From Gammaproteobacteria bacterium (GTDB taxonomy: Bacteria; Pseudomonadota; Gammaproteobacteria; SZUA-140): a DNA stretch of 54,720 bases. Positions within the stretch are counted from its first letter, which is position 1. The number at the start of each line of letters is the position of its first letter. The stretch lies in the NCBI GenBank assembly GCA_026982565.1, contig JALSGV010000105.1, positions 1 through 54,720 on the forward strand. Reading direction: 5' to 3'. This document shows, piece by piece, positions 22,370-31,770 of the stretch. A program made the translations under genes and the position numbers. A model generated the notes under the pieces. That model saw only the letters and a program-made list of their open reading frames with translations, searched no databases and was not told the origin of the DNA.

Positions 22370-23038
22370 ATGAGTTACCGTATTTCATGCCACTACAAAC
22401 ACCGATACGGATCACGCGACAGGCAGACGGCCTTCACGCTGATCGAGCTGCTGGTTTCCCTCTCGCTTTTTGCCGTGCTGTCCATCATCGCCTACAGCAC
22501 GCTGCAGTCCATTATGGAGGCGCGTCAACGCAGCGAGGCGCAAGCCGAACGCCTCATGGCGCTGCAGGCGCTTTTTACCATCATGGAGCGGGACTTCGAA
22601 CAGGCGATCCAGCGGGAAATTCGCGATATCTTTGGCGACCATCAGGCAGCGCTGCTGGGAACGGCTGAGGCCGTCGAATTCAGCCGCACGGGCCGGCGCA
22701 ATCCCGCCGGTTTCGCGCGCAGCAACCTGTTGCGCGTCGCCTATCTCCTGGAAGACGGTCGTCTCGTACGCAGGACCTGGGGCATCATGGACCGCGCGCA
22801 GGACAGCCAATACCAGGAGGCCCTGCTGGCGGAAGATATCGAGACCATTGAGATCCGCTACATGGATGGACAACTCAACTGGAAAAACCAGTGGCCGATA
22901 CCCGACCCTGTCAGGACCACGCCGCCCGGGCTGCCGCGGGCCATCGAATTCTCCATTGAGAATGACGAGCTGGGGCGTATTACGCGCCTGTTCCGCATTC
23001 CACAGGGAACAATTACTCCCCCAAAAGGGGCAAGTTGA
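22370..23038 (+). CDS. gspJ: Minor pseudopilin GspJ with Ala at the cleavage site
   Basis: This 222-residue pseudopilin precursor has a long 21-residue leader followed by FTLIELLVSLSLFAVLSII. The residue before the cleavage point is alanine (codon GCC), where nearly all pseudopilins have glycine. The body has the GspJ features MERDFEQAIQREIRD and the GRRNPAGFARSNLLRVAYLLEDG region. A minor pseudopilin is needed only in small numbers, so slower processing may be tolerated. Confidence 0.93.
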   Translation: MSYRISCHYKHRYGSRDRQTAFTLIELLVSLSLFAVLSIIAYSTLQSIMEARQRSEAQAERLMALQALFTIMERDFEQAIQREIRDIFGDHQAALLGTAEAVEFSRTGRRNPAGFARSNLLRVAYLLEDGRLVRRTWGIMDRAQDSQYQEALLAEDIETIEIRYMDGQLNWKNQWPIPDPVRTTPPGLPRAIEFSIENDELGRITRLFRIPQGTITPPKGAS

Positions 23039-23066
23039 GGAACGATCAGGTAAAATCATCCAGATA

Positions 23067-23999
23067 ATGCAGGAAAAACCTTCACATCAGACCGGAGTGG
23101 CGCTGGTCACGGCCTTGCTGGTCACGGCAATCGCAACGGTCACTGCCGTATCCATGGCGGCGCGTCAGCAACTGGATCTGCGCCGTACCGCCAATGTCCT
23201 GAACACGGACCAGGCCTATCTCTTCGGCCTGGGTGTGGAGGCATGGGCACAACAGATCCTGATACGCGACCGCAAGGACAATAACACCGACCATCCCAAG
23301 GAAGACTGGGCCACCGTCCTGCCACCAATTGAAGTGGAGGGCGCCCTGCTCTCGGGAAACATCGAGGACCTGCAAGGGCGTTACAACCTCAACAACCTGG
23401 TCCAGGATGGCGCGGCCAGCGAGAAAGACATCCAGCAGTTCAGGCGCCTGTTGCAGGCGCTGGGTCTCGATGACAGGATCGCGCTCGCCATCGTCGACTG
23501 GATGGATGCCGACGAGGAACTGAGCTTTCCCGACGGCGCCGAGGACAATGAATATCTCGGCAGGGCGCAACCCTATCGCACACCCAACCGCCCCATGGCC
23601 AGCCCCAGCGAGCTGCTGCTGGTCCAGGGTATGGACCGGCAGAGCTATGATACCCTCGCCCCCCATGTGACCGCCTTGCCCGTGCGCACACCCATCAATG
23701 TCAATACCGCGACCGCGCCCGTGCTCATGTCTTTGCTTGAAGGTATAAGCCAGTCGGAGGCGGAGCAACTCATCGAGGCGCGCGGGGATGAGGGTTACAA
23801 GAATATCGACGCCTTCATGAGCCAGGACATACTCAAGGACAAAAAGGAAAACATAGGCGGCATCAGCGTCTCCAGCAATTTTTTCATGGTGAACGCCAAT
23901 GTACGCCTGGAGCGGGCGCAGATTCAATTGCACAGCCTGTTGTCCCGGAGCAGCGATAACACGGTGCAGATCGTCATGCGCGCCCAGGGGGATTACTGA
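23067..23999 (+). CDS. gspK: Minor pseudopilin GspK
   Basis: This 310-residue protein starts MQEKPSHQTG-VALVTALLVTAIATVTAV, a short leader and hydrophobic helix lacking Glu5, as is normal for GspK. The body contains NLNNLVQDG, the segment AIVDWMDADEELSFPDGAEDNEY, and the helix-hairpin region PINVNTATAPVLMSLL. The reading frame is open for about 600 bases upstream, inside gspJ, but the start at 23067 gives the correct signal. Confidence 0.94.
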   Translation: MQEKPSHQTGVALVTALLVTAIATVTAVSMAARQQLDLRRTANVLNTDQAYLFGLGVEAWAQQILIRDRKDNNTDHPKEDWATVLPPIEVEGALLSGNIEDLQGRYNLNNLVQDGAASEKDIQQFRRLLQALGLDDRIALAIVDWMDADEELSFPDGAEDNEYLGRAQPYRTPNRPMASPSELLLVQGMDRQSYDTLAPHVTALPVRTPINVNTATAPVLMSLLEGISQSEAEQLIEARGDEGYKNIDAFMSQDILKDKKENIGGISVSSNFFMVNANVRLERAQIQLHSLLSRSSDNTVQIVMRAQGDY

Positions 24000-25229
24000 A
24001 TGAGCCGGCGCCTGTTCATTTTTCTGCCTGCCGGGGAAAATGAGTCAGCCACCTGGCTGCTCACCGACAGCGCCAAGTCCGAGGCGCCTGTCGATATACG
24101 GGAAGGGCTGGACCAGGCCTCGCTGCATGCGGCGGGGGCGCGCATCGTCGTCATCGTCCCGGGACATACGGTATTGCTGGGACAGGCCCGCATTCCCACC
24201 CGCAACCGCCAGCGTATACTGAGCGCCCTGCCCTATATGCTGGAAGACCAGCTGGCCTCCGATATCGATCAATTGCACTTCGCCCTGGGTGAAAGGGACG
24301 CCAACGGAGATGTCAATAGCGCGGTAATCGACAAACAGCTCATGAATGGCTGGCTGGCGCGCCTCAGATCCTTCGATATAGAACCCGATATTCTGGCGCC
24401 CGATCTCCTGTGCCTGCCCCTTGCGCCCGGCCACTGGACCCTGTTTCATGACCACCGTTACAGCCTGCTGCGCACTGGCGTCCAGAGCGGCGTCGTAATC
24501 GACAACGATAATCTGGTCACCATGACCGGAATTTTTCTCGATGAAGCCGCCGACCAGCGCCCAGAGGTCATCGATTGTTTCAGCCGTGATCCCCAGGCAT
24601 TGCCCCTGGGTGAACTGGAGGCCGCCACTGCCGTGGCGGTGGAGCCTATCGATGAGCCCACGCCGGCCTTTCTTGCCCGCCATTACGACGAGAGCAATGC
24701 CATCAACCTGCTGCAGGGGGAATTCAGCCGCCGGGAGCAGTTGGGCAAGCTGTGGCGGCCATGGTTCCCCGCGCTGGGGCTGCTGGCGGCATTGATTATC
24801 ATCAACGGCGCGGTCACTGTCGCCGATTATTTCCGCCTCGGCAAGGAGCAGGAACGCCTGACCAGGCATATCGAACAGATCTATCGCGACGCCTTTCCCC
24901 AAGCCCGCCGGATAGTCAATCCCCGGGTGCAGATGGAGCGCGGCCTGGACGCGCTGCGCGTGGGTGGCGGCGCGCTGAGCAGTGATTTCCTCGACATCCT
25001 GAAGGCCGGCGGTCCGGCCTTCAGCAAGACCAAGGGACTGGAACTGCAGCGCTTCAGCTACCGGGACGGCCACCTGGACATCGCCCTGACCATTTCCGAC
25101 CTGCAGGCCCTGGACCAGCTCAAGCAACGCCTCATGAACGAGGCCAAACTCCAGGTGGAGATCCAGTCCGCCAGCGCCCGCAACGGCAAGGTGGAGGCGC
25201 GCATGCAACTGAGGCGCGGGACATCATGA
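24000..25229 (+). CDS. gspL: Type II secretion protein GspL
   Basis: This 409-residue bitopic inner-membrane protein has an actin-like cytoplasmic domain (about residues 1-240) that binds GspE. It contains the GspL-type RNRQRILSALPYMLEDQLASDIDQLHFAL. One membrane helix follows (about residues 257-277), then a periplasmic ferredoxin-like domain. It directly abuts the gspK stop and overlaps gspM by 4 bases. Confidence 0.94.
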   Translation: MSRRLFIFLPAGENESATWLLTDSAKSEAPVDIREGLDQASLHAAGARIVVIVPGHTVLLGQARIPTRNRQRILSALPYMLEDQLASDIDQLHFALGERDANGDVNSAVIDKQLMNGWLARLRSFDIEPDILAPDLLCLPLAPGHWTLFHDHRYSLLRTGVQSGVVIDNDNLVTMTGIFLDEAADQRPEVIDCFSRDPQALPLGELEAATAVAVEPIDEPTPAFLARHYDESNAINLLQGEFSRREQLGKLWRPWFPALGLLAALIIINGAVTVADYFRLGKEQERLTRHIEQIYRDAFPQARRIVNPRVQMERGLDALRVGGGALSSDFLDILKAGGPAFSKTKGLELQRFSYRDGHLDIALTISDLQALDQLKQRLMNEAKLQVEIQSASARNGKVEARMQLRRGTS

Positions 25230-25717
25230 AAGAATTTCTCGCCAACCTGAATCCCCGCGAACGGCGCCTGGTGTACATTGGCGGCGCCGTCGCGGCTGTT
25301 CTGCTCTTTTACGCCGCCGTGTGGGTCCCTCTCTCCAACAAGGTGGAGCGCCTGCGAACCACTGTCGCGGAACAGCAACAGTTGGAAACCTGGATGAAGC
25401 AGGCCGCCCGGGAAGTACAACGCCTGCGCAAGGCCGCCACCACCCCCGGTGGAAAGCGTCCCCGGCAATCCCTGCTGGCCCTGGCGGACCAATCGGCCAA
25501 ACAACAGGGATTGGGCCGGACCATCAAACGCGTACAGCCCGAGGGACAGGACAAGGTCAATATTCGTCTGGAAGAGGCCGCCTTCGATGACGTGGTGGCC
25601 TGGCTGGAGAAACTGCAGAGCCAGCATGGCGTCAGGGTCGCCACCATCACCATCGACCGTCAGGATCAGCCAGGACTGGTGGATGTGCGGCTCACACTGG
25701 AAGGAAGTACGCAATGA
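25226..25717 (+). CDS. gspM: Type II secretion protein GspM
   Basis: This 163-residue protein has one N-terminal membrane helix (about residues 17-34, after NPRERRLVYIGG) and a small periplasmic domain. That domain contains the GspM-like VRVATITIDRQDQPGLVDVRLTLE. It partners GspL in the inner-membrane platform. Four-base overlaps on both sides couple it to gspL and gspN. Confidence 0.93.
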   Translation: MKEFLANLNPRERRLVYIGGAVAAVLLFYAAVWVPLSNKVERLRTTVAEQQQLETWMKQAAREVQRLRKAATTPGGKRPRQSLLALADQSAKQQGLGRTIKRVQPEGQDKVNIRLEEAAFDDVVAWLEKLQSQHGVRVATITIDRQDQPGLVDVRLTLEGSTQ

Positions 25718-26484
25718 AGCAGCTCGGATATTATGGCGCCTTCACCCTGGCCGCCTATCTCTTCTTCGCCATGATCCAGTTGCCTGCCGCACAGGTCCAC
25801 GCCTTGCTGGACAAGGATGGCGCGTTGCCGGTCAGGCTCTACCAGGTTTCCGGCACGGTATGGGAGGGGAAGGCCGCCACGATGGATGTCGATACAATCC
25901 GCCTGGAGAATGTGCATTGGACCCTGCGTCCCTGGACATTGCTGCTGGGCCGGCTGGAGTCGCGCATCGACTTTGCCAAGGGCGATGGCAAAATTTCCAC
26001 CATCGCCGGACGCACCTTTGGCGGCAGTCTCTATCTGCGCGAGGTGAGCGGCGAACTCCCTCTGAGCGACCTGGAGTCATTCATCAGCAAGAATCCCATA
26101 GGGCTGTCGGGCGAGCTGGATATTGCCCTCGATGACCTGGCGTTCAGGGATGGCCTGATCGAATCCCTCAATGGCAGTCTCGGCATGGAAGGGGCAGGCC
26201 TGGGGCCACCCATCAGCACCACCGTCGGCAATTTCACAATGGATCTGGAGACGAACGATGAGGGTATTCGAGGCGTTCTGCGCGATACAGGCGGCCCTCT
26301 GCAGGCCGAGGGGTTGTTGCTCCTGGAGGCCGACGGCAGTTACAAGTTTACAGTGGAGGTCTCCCTGCGCGACCCCAGCCGCTCCGATCTGCGCAACGCC
26401 CTGCGCTTCATCGGCACACCCAGCGCCGACGGCAAGGTATCGCTGGTGCAGACTGGAAAGATCGACCTGGGGAAGCTGCTGTAA
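25714..26484 (+). CDS. gspN: Type II secretion protein GspN
   Basis: This 256-residue protein has an N-terminal membrane anchor (about residues 6-27), then a beta-rich periplasmic body with VSGTVWEGKAATMDVDTIRLENVHW, typical of the T2SS protein N family. No gspC is present in the cluster. In Xanthomonas, XpsN is considered to take over part of that role; here this is inference. It closes the operon and faces rho across 37 bases, where I see no clear terminator. Confidence 0.9.
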   Translation: MKQLGYYGAFTLAAYLFFAMIQLPAAQVHALLDKDGALPVRLYQVSGTVWEGKAATMDVDTIRLENVHWTLRPWTLLLGRLESRIDFAKGDGKISTIAGRTFGGSLYLREVSGELPLSDLESFISKNPIGLSGELDIALDDLAFRDGLIESLNGSLGMEGAGLGPPISTTVGNFTMDLETNDEGIRGVLRDTGGPLQAEGLLLLEADGSYKFTVEVSLRDPSRSDLRNALRFIGTPSADGKVSLVQTGKIDLGKLL

Positions 26485-26521
26485 CGCGGCCGGACAGCCT
26501 TAGACAGAAGGGCGCCTGGGC

Positions 26522-27778
26522 TCAACGCCTCATGGAATCGAAGAATTCGGCGTTGGACTTGGTGGCCTTCAGTTTGTCCAACAGAAATTCGATGGCCGCC
26601 AGCTCATCCATGGGATGAAGAAGCTTGCGCAGAATCCACATCTTCTGCAGCTCGTCGGGCTTGGTGAGCAGCTCTTCACGGCGCGTCCCGGAACGGTTGA
26701 GATTGATGGCAGGATAGATGCGCTTCTCGGCAATGCGCCGGTCCAGGTGGATCTCCATGTTACCCGTACCCTTGAACTCCTCGTAGATCACATCATCCAT
26801 GCGTGAACCCGTCTCCACCAGCGCCGTGGCGATGATGGTCAGGCTGCCGCCTTCCTCCACGTTGCGCGCGGCGCCGAAGAAACGCTTGGGCCGATGCAGT
26901 GCATTGGCGTCCACACCACCGGTCAGCACCTTGCCCGAAGAGGGAATCACGGTATTGTAGGCCCGCGCCAGGCGTGTGATGGAATCCAGCAGGATCACCA
27001 CGTCACGCTTGTGTTCCACCAGGCGCTTGGCCTTTTCGATAACCATCTCGGCCACCTGCACATGACGGCTGGCCGGCTCGTCGAAGGTGCTGGAGATGAC
27101 CTCGCCACGCACCGAACGTTTCATCTCGGTGACTTCCTCGGGCCGCTCGTCGATGAGCAGGACGATGACATGGCACTCGGGGCTCTGGGTGGTGATGGAG
27201 TGGGCGATGTTCTGCAGCATCATGGTCTTGCCCGCCTTGGGGGGCGAGACGATCATGCCGCGCTGCCCCTTGCCGATGGGCGACACCAGTTCGATGATGC
27301 GCGGGGTGATGTCCTCTGTGCTGCCATTGCCCAGTTCCATGGGCAGGCGCTGGTTGGCGAACAGCGGGGTCAGGTTCTCGAACAGTACCTTGCTCTTGGC
27401 CACATCGGGTGATTCAAAGTTGATCTGGCTGACCTTGAGCAAGGCAAAATAACGCTCGCCTTCCTTGGGCGGCCGAATCTTTCCCGACACGGTGTCGCCG
27501 GTACGCAGACTGAAGCGCCTGATCTGGCTGGGCGAAACATAGATGTCGTCAGGGCCCGCCAGGTAGGAACTGTCGGCGGAACGGAGAAAGCCGAAGCCAT
27601 CCTGCAGAATTTCCAGTACGCCTTCACTGTAGATGTCCTCGCCGCTCTTGGCATGGGCCTTGAGGATGGCGAAGATCACATCCTGCTTGCGGGATCTCGC
27701 CAGGCCTTCGATGCCGGTTTCCTGGGCCAGCTTCAGTAGTTCACTAACGGATTTTTGTTTAAGTTCGGTCAGATTCAT
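26522..27778 (-). CDS. rho: Transcription termination factor Rho
   Basis: This 418-residue hexameric RNA helicase starts [39 protein letters not shown]. It has a cold-shock-like RNA domain (GFGFLRS), Walker A PPKAGKT and the Q-loop and R-loop regions. The reading frame is open 22 codons further upstream, but the ATG at 27778 gives the standard N-terminus and length. trxA lies upstream on the same strand, as in E. coli. The 290-base leader between them could serve rho autoregulation. Confidence 0.98.
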   Translation of the reverse strand: MNLTELKQKSVSELLKLAQETGIEGLARSRKQDVIFAILKAHAKSGEDIYSEGVLEILQDGFGFLRSADSSYLAGPDDIYVSPSQIRRFSLRTGDTVSGKIRPPKEGERYFALLKVSQINFESPDVAKSKVLFENLTPLFANQRLPMELGNGSTEDITPRIIELVSPIGKGQRGMIVSPPKAGKTMMLQNIAHSITTQSPECHVIVLLIDERPEEVTEMKRSVRGEVISSTFDEPASRHVQVAEMVIEKAKRLVEHKRDVVILLDSITRLARAYNTVIPSSGKVLTGGVDANALHRPKRFFGAARNVEEGGSLTIIATALVETGSRMDDVIYEEFKGTGNMEIHLDRRIAEKRIYPAINLNRSGTRREELLTKPDELQKMWILRKLLHPMDELAAIEFLLDKLKATKSNAEFFDSMRR

Positions 27779-28068
27779 GATGGATGCTTTTTGAGTTGCT
27801 AACGAACGGCGGTGTATGGCGCCAAATTCGCGCCGGTTGGACAAACTAGAGGTATTTCAAAAAAATATGGGGTATCGCCGAAACAGAGAATTATCAATCG
27901 GTCTTTTTATAGATGATACGCTACCACTTATTCTGAATGGCGTCCAGTCTTTTTTGGAAGGCCCAAGCTGAAAGATTCTGTCTCCCCCGGCCTTGGGTTT
28001 CACATGATTTTCCACGGGTCCTGCCCGCACGAAGCAGGGGATGACATGTCATAACGGGGAAAAATAAT
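27779..28068 (-). promoter_or_regulatory. trxA-rho intergenic region / rho leader
   Basis: This gap of about 290 bases between the trxA stop and the rho start contains no convincing gene; a short open frame at 27921-28145 runs into trxA and has no family resemblance. The right half is C- and G-rich, the left half AT-rich. A long untranslated leader before rho is common in enterobacteria, where Rho terminates its own mRNA. Whether that happens here is inference. Confidence 0.4.
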
Positions 28069-28395
28069 TTACAGATTGCTGTCGATAAAGGCGGCAAGTT
28101 GCGACTTGGAAACCGCGCCCACCTTGGTCGCCTCGACATTTCCATTCTTGAACAGCATCAGCGTGGGAATACCGCGGATGCCATAACGCGGCGGCGTTGC
28201 GGGATTGTCATCGATATTCAGTTTGGCGATTCGTATCTTGCCGTCATACTCCTCGGAGATCTCTTTCAATACGGGTGCGATCATCTTGCACGGGCCACAC
28301 CACTCGGCCCAGAAATCCACCAACACAGGCAAATCAGCGTTCAGAACCACGTCTTCGAATTCTGCGTCGCTTACATGGATAATATTGTCACTCAC
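28069..28395 (-). CDS. trxA: Thioredoxin 1
   Basis: This 108-residue thioredoxin has the active site WCGPC (Cys33, Cys36) in [17 protein letters not shown]. The cis-proline segment is [14 protein letters not shown]. The length matches E. coli TrxA. It donates electrons to ribonucleotide reductase and other oxidised proteins. It is divergent from rhlB and upstream of rho, reproducing the rhlB-trxA-rho arrangement. Confidence 0.98.
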   Translation of the reverse strand: MSDNIIHVSDAEFEDVVLNADLPVLVDFWAEWCGPCKMIAPVLKEISEEYDGKIRIAKLNIDDNPATPPRYGIRGIPTLMLFKNGNVEATKVGAVSKSQLAAFIDSNL

Positions 28396-28685
28396 GTAAA
28401 GTAAACCTCCGGTTTTAATGGTTACTGGAAAATCGGGCTGTCATCCAGGGTCGAATAAGATTATTATTAACAAATTAACCGCATGATACAAACTTCCGGC
28501 CATCATTTTTCAGCTTGGGTTTACCCGGGAGTTTGCCGGCCTGGCTTCGGGCCCCTGAAATGAAAGTTTTTGCCTTGTGTCTGCAGAAATATTCCTGCTG
28601 AGCCGACTGCTTGTTTGATCGAGCCTGAACGCATTTACAATGCCAATCATATCACAACTTCCCAAATGCGCTATCTGAACCGATT
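28396..28685. promoter_or_regulatory. Divergent trxA / rhlB promoter region
   Basis: This 290-base gap lies between two divergent genes and must carry both promoters. It is AT-rich around 28455-28500, with runs of TTATTATTAACAAATTAA. I saw no further gene, strong hairpin or palindrome that I could assign. Confidence 0.4.
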
Positions 28686-29972
28686 ATGGATGACAACCAC
28701 CTGACAAACATAGAATTTTCATCGCTGAACTTACCCGGCCCACTGCTTCGCGGCATCGCTGAGGCCGGTTACACTCATTGCACTCCCATACAGGCAAAAT
28801 CCCTGCCACTACTCTTGAAAGGACAGGATATCACCGGCCAGGCGCAAACGGGCACGGGCAAAACGGCGGCTTTTCTCATTGCCATGTTTTACCGCATGAT
28901 GACCTCAACCCCTGCAAAGAGCCAGCGGCCGCGCCAACCCCGCGGCCTGATCATCGCGCCAACCCGGGAACTGGCGGTGCAGATTCACAACGACGCCCTG
29001 GTTCTGGGAAAATACACCGGCTTCAATATCGAACTGGTCTACGGCGGCACTGCCTATGAAGCGCAGCGCGAGATCTTCAAGGGTGATGTGGACATTCTCA
29101 TCGGCACGCCGGGAAGAATGATCGATTACTTCAAGCAGCACTTGTTTAACCTGAAGTCCATCGAATCCCTGGTGCTCGATGAGGCCGACCGCATGTTCGA
29201 CCTGGGTTTCATCAAGGACATCCGCTACCTGTTGCGGCGCATGCCCAAACCCCAAGACAGACTGACCATGCTGTTTTCCGCGACCCTCTCCTTCCGTGTC
29301 ACTGAACTCGCCTATGAACACATGAATCAGCCACAGCTGGTGCGCATCGATACTGATCGCGTTACAGCCGACAAGGTTCGGCAAAAAATCTATTACACCT
29401 CCAATGAGGAAAAGATCCGCCTGCTGATCGGCCTGCTGAACACCATCGATGCGAAGCGCACCATTCTCTTCACCAATACCAAACACATGGCCAACCGGGT
29501 ATGCGCCTATCTGCAGGCCAATGGCTTCAGCGCCGGCATTCTCTCCGGCGACGTGCCACAGAAAAAACGCCTCAGCCTGCTCAAGCGTTTTCAGAATGGG
29601 GAACTGGCCATTCTGGTGGCCACGGACGTGGCAGCACGAGGATTACACATCCCCGATGTCAGCCATGTCATCAACTTCGACCTGCCTCAGGATTCAGAGG
29701 ATTACGTTCACCGCATCGGCCGCACCGCCCGCGCCGGGGCCAGCGGCGACGCCATCAGTTTCGCCTGCGAGGAGTATGCCTTCTCCCTGCCGGATATCGA
29801 GGAATACCTGGGACACAAGATCCCCCTGGAACAGATTACGCCCGAACTCCTGGTAGAACCCAAGAAGCCGCCGCGTACGGCGCGCTCCTACAACGCCGGC
29901 CGCAACAATAGAAAATCACGCCCCCGGTCCCGCCCGCGGCGCCGTTCACAAAACAAAACCGGACATGCTTGA
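28686..29972 (+). CDS. rhlB: DEAD-box RNA helicase RhlB
   Basis: This 428-residue ATP-dependent helicase is known in E. coli as an RNA degradosome component. Motifs are the Q motif region CTPIQAKSLP, AQTGTGKT (53-60), PTREL, TPGR, DEAD (165-168), SAT, and HRIGRTARAG near residue 345. The tail is basic (RNNRKSRPRSRPRRRSQNK), suited to RNA binding. Place and length both favour RhlB over the RhlE or SrmB type. Confidence 0.95.
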   Translation: MDDNHLTNIEFSSLNLPGPLLRGIAEAGYTHCTPIQAKSLPLLLKGQDITGQAQTGTGKTAAFLIAMFYRMMTSTPAKSQRPRQPRGLIIAPTRELAVQIHNDALVLGKYTGFNIELVYGGTAYEAQREIFKGDVDILIGTPGRMIDYFKQHLFNLKSIESLVLDEADRMFDLGFIKDIRYLLRRMPKPQDRLTMLFSATLSFRVTELAYEHMNQPQLVRIDTDRVTADKVRQKIYYTSNEEKIRLLIGLLNTIDAKRTILFTNTKHMANRVCAYLQANGFSAGILSGDVPQKKRLSLLKRFQNGELAILVATDVAARGLHIPDVSHVINFDLPQDSEDYVHRIGRTARAGASGDAISFACEEYAFSLPDIEEYLGHKIPLEQITPELLVEPKKPPRTARSYNAGRNNRKSRPRSRPRRRSQNKTGHA

Positions 29973-30786
29973 GCATGAATCCATCATCCGTCTGGGCTTC
30001 TTTCTCGGCATATTCGCCGTCATGGGCTGCTGGGAACTTATCACACCCTGCCGCCGCCTGACGGCTTCAAAAATACGGCGCTGGACCAACAACCTGCTCA
30101 TCGTCGTCATCAACACCCTGACCGTGCGCATTCTCTTCCCCACCGCCGCGGTAGGGATGGCGCTGCTTGCCGCAGAGAAGGGTTGGGGCCTGCTCAATGT
30201 CATCGCTCTGCCCCAGGGGCTTGAAGTGGTGCTTGCCATCATCGCCCTGGACCTTGCCATCTACCTGCAGCATGTGCTGTTTCATGCCATACCCGCCCTG
30301 TGGCAACTGCACATGGTGCATCACAGTGACATCGATATCGATGTCACGACGGGCGCCCGCTTCCATCCTGTGGAAATCGTTCTTTCCATCCTAATCAAGT
30401 TCGCCGTCATTCTGATGCTGGGCCCTTCCGCCACGGCGGTCGTCATTTTCGAAGTGCTGCTCAATGGCGCCGCCATGTTCAATCACAGCAATATCAGGAT
30501 CCCGTCTCGCATCGACAGGGTACTGCGTCTGTTCATCGTCACCCCAGACATGCATCGCGTCCATCATTCCGTCATCAAGGACGAGACCAACAGCAATTTT
30601 GGCTTCAACCTGCCGTGGTGGGACCGCCTGCTGGGCACTTACCGTGATCAGCCACGCCTTGGACATGTCAATATGGAAATCGGATTGAAGCCATTACGCG
30701 ACCCTGCCTGGCTGACCCTGCCCCGATTGCTGACCCTCCCCTTCAGTCATAGCGCGCGCGATTACCCCATGAACCGCAGCGATTGA
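29965..30786 (+). CDS. Sterol desaturase / fatty acid hydroxylase family membrane protein
   Basis: This 273-residue membrane protein has the di-iron histidine clusters of the family: HVLFH (about 103-107), HMVHH (116-120), a FNHSN segment and HRVHHS (about 197-202). Several hydrophobic helices precede them. Members hydroxylate or desaturate lipids; the substrate here is unknown. The start overlaps the end of rhlB by 8 bases, so translation is probably coupled even though no functional link is obvious. Confidence 0.88.
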   Translation: MLEHESIIRLGFFLGIFAVMGCWELITPCRRLTASKIRRWTNNLLIVVINTLTVRILFPTAAVGMALLAAEKGWGLLNVIALPQGLEVVLAIIALDLAIYLQHVLFHAIPALWQLHMVHHSDIDIDVTTGARFHPVEIVLSILIKFAVILMLGPSATAVVIFEVLLNGAAMFNHSNIRIPSRIDRVLRLFIVTPDMHRVHHSVIKDETNSNFGFNLPWWDRLLGTYRDQPRLGHVNMEIGLKPLRDPAWLTLPRLLTLPFSHSARDYPMNRSD

Positions 30787-30789
30787 CCA

Positions 30790-31686
30790 TCACCTGCAGC
30801 TGGCGAGACCACTCTCCAGATCAGGATACTTCAGCACCACATCAAGCTCCGCCAGCATCCTGCGGTTATCGATACGGCGGGATTCACGCAAAAACTCCAA
30901 CATGCCATCCCCCAGCATCATCTCTGCCTGCGGCCATGACAGCGTGGGAGGCTGTGGCAGCCCCGCCATTCTGGCCACCTGCTCGTAGTAAACCGACATC
31001 TTGCAAGGCTTGCCATCGCTGACATTGTAGACATGCAGTCCCGTGGCGCGCAGTGCGGCCAGGCGGCATATCTCCACCAGGTCATCTTCATGGATACGGT
31101 TGCTGTAGGGAGAATCGGACTCATTGAGAATGGCCTGCCCCTTGCGCAGAGACTCGACGGGCAGGCGTCCCGGGCCATAGATCCCGGCAATGCGCAGCAA
31201 TACCACGGGTACGCGGGTTCCATGATGCCAGTCTGTCAACAACTGCTCGGCATGCAGACGCCTGCAACTGCGCAGATTACCCGGTTGCGTGACGTGATCT
31301 TCCGTCACCCAGGCGCCATGACATTGGCCATAAACACCCGTGGCGCCCAGATAGACGACAACTTCGGGCAAACCCGCGGAGCGGATGCTTTCCAAAAAGC
31401 TTTTCATGCGGCGGTCTTCACGCCCGTCCCCTGGTGGCGGCGCTGAGTAATAGACAATGCGTCCCTGCAAGGTCAAGCGTGACAGCGTTCCGGGATCGTC
31501 AAGATCGGCCAGGACCACATCCATACCTTCCCCGGCCAGGCGTTCCGCACGCTGCGTGGAACGTAAAACAGCGACTACCCTGTGCCCTGCCGCCAACCAG
31601 CGCTTCCCCAGTTGACAACCCACGCGCCCACACCCAACAATGACGACAGGTGGGTAGTGGTCCGAACGGTCGTCTAAATGGCGCAC
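30790..31686 (-). CDS. NAD-dependent epimerase/dehydratase (YeeZ-like SDR)
   Basis: This 298-residue Rossmann-fold protein has VVIVGCGRVGCQLGKRWLAAGH, a nucleotide-binding loop at about residues 15-23. A YLGATGVYGQCHGAWV segment resembles extended SDR proteins. The overall pattern is that of the YeeZ group, whose substrate is not established. It starts with GTG and has no close ATG. It converges with the desaturase gene and is divergent from the flavin reductase gene. Confidence 0.82.
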   Translation of the reverse strand: MRHLDDRSDHYPPVVIVGCGRVGCQLGKRWLAAGHRVVAVLRSTQRAERLAGEGMDVVLADLDDPGTLSRLTLQGRIVYYSAPPPGDGREDRRMKSFLESIRSAGLPEVVVYLGATGVYGQCHGAWVTEDHVTQPGNLRSCRRLHAEQLLTDWHHGTRVPVVLLRIAGIYGPGRLPVESLRKGQAILNESDSPYSNRIHEDDLVEICRLAALRATGLHVYNVSDGKPCKMSVYYEQVARMAGLPQPPTLSWPQAEMMLGDGMLEFLRESRRIDNRRMLAELDVVLKYPDLESGLASCR

Positions 31687-31770
31687 AGATGCTAACCCGG
31701 GTGATTTCCGCTTACTGTTCCCGGCAGCTCACGGGAGACAGCAGCCAGCACATATATCAGAAATATTTTC

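Noticed and set aside
22470..23066. Upstream part of the frame that contains gspK
   Set aside because: This part overlaps gspJ in another frame. The signal-like leader of GspK begins at 23067, giving a normal 310-residue protein.
27921..28145. 74-codon minus-strand frame in the trxA-rho gap
   Set aside because: It overlaps the end of trxA in another frame, has a poor start and no family resemblance.
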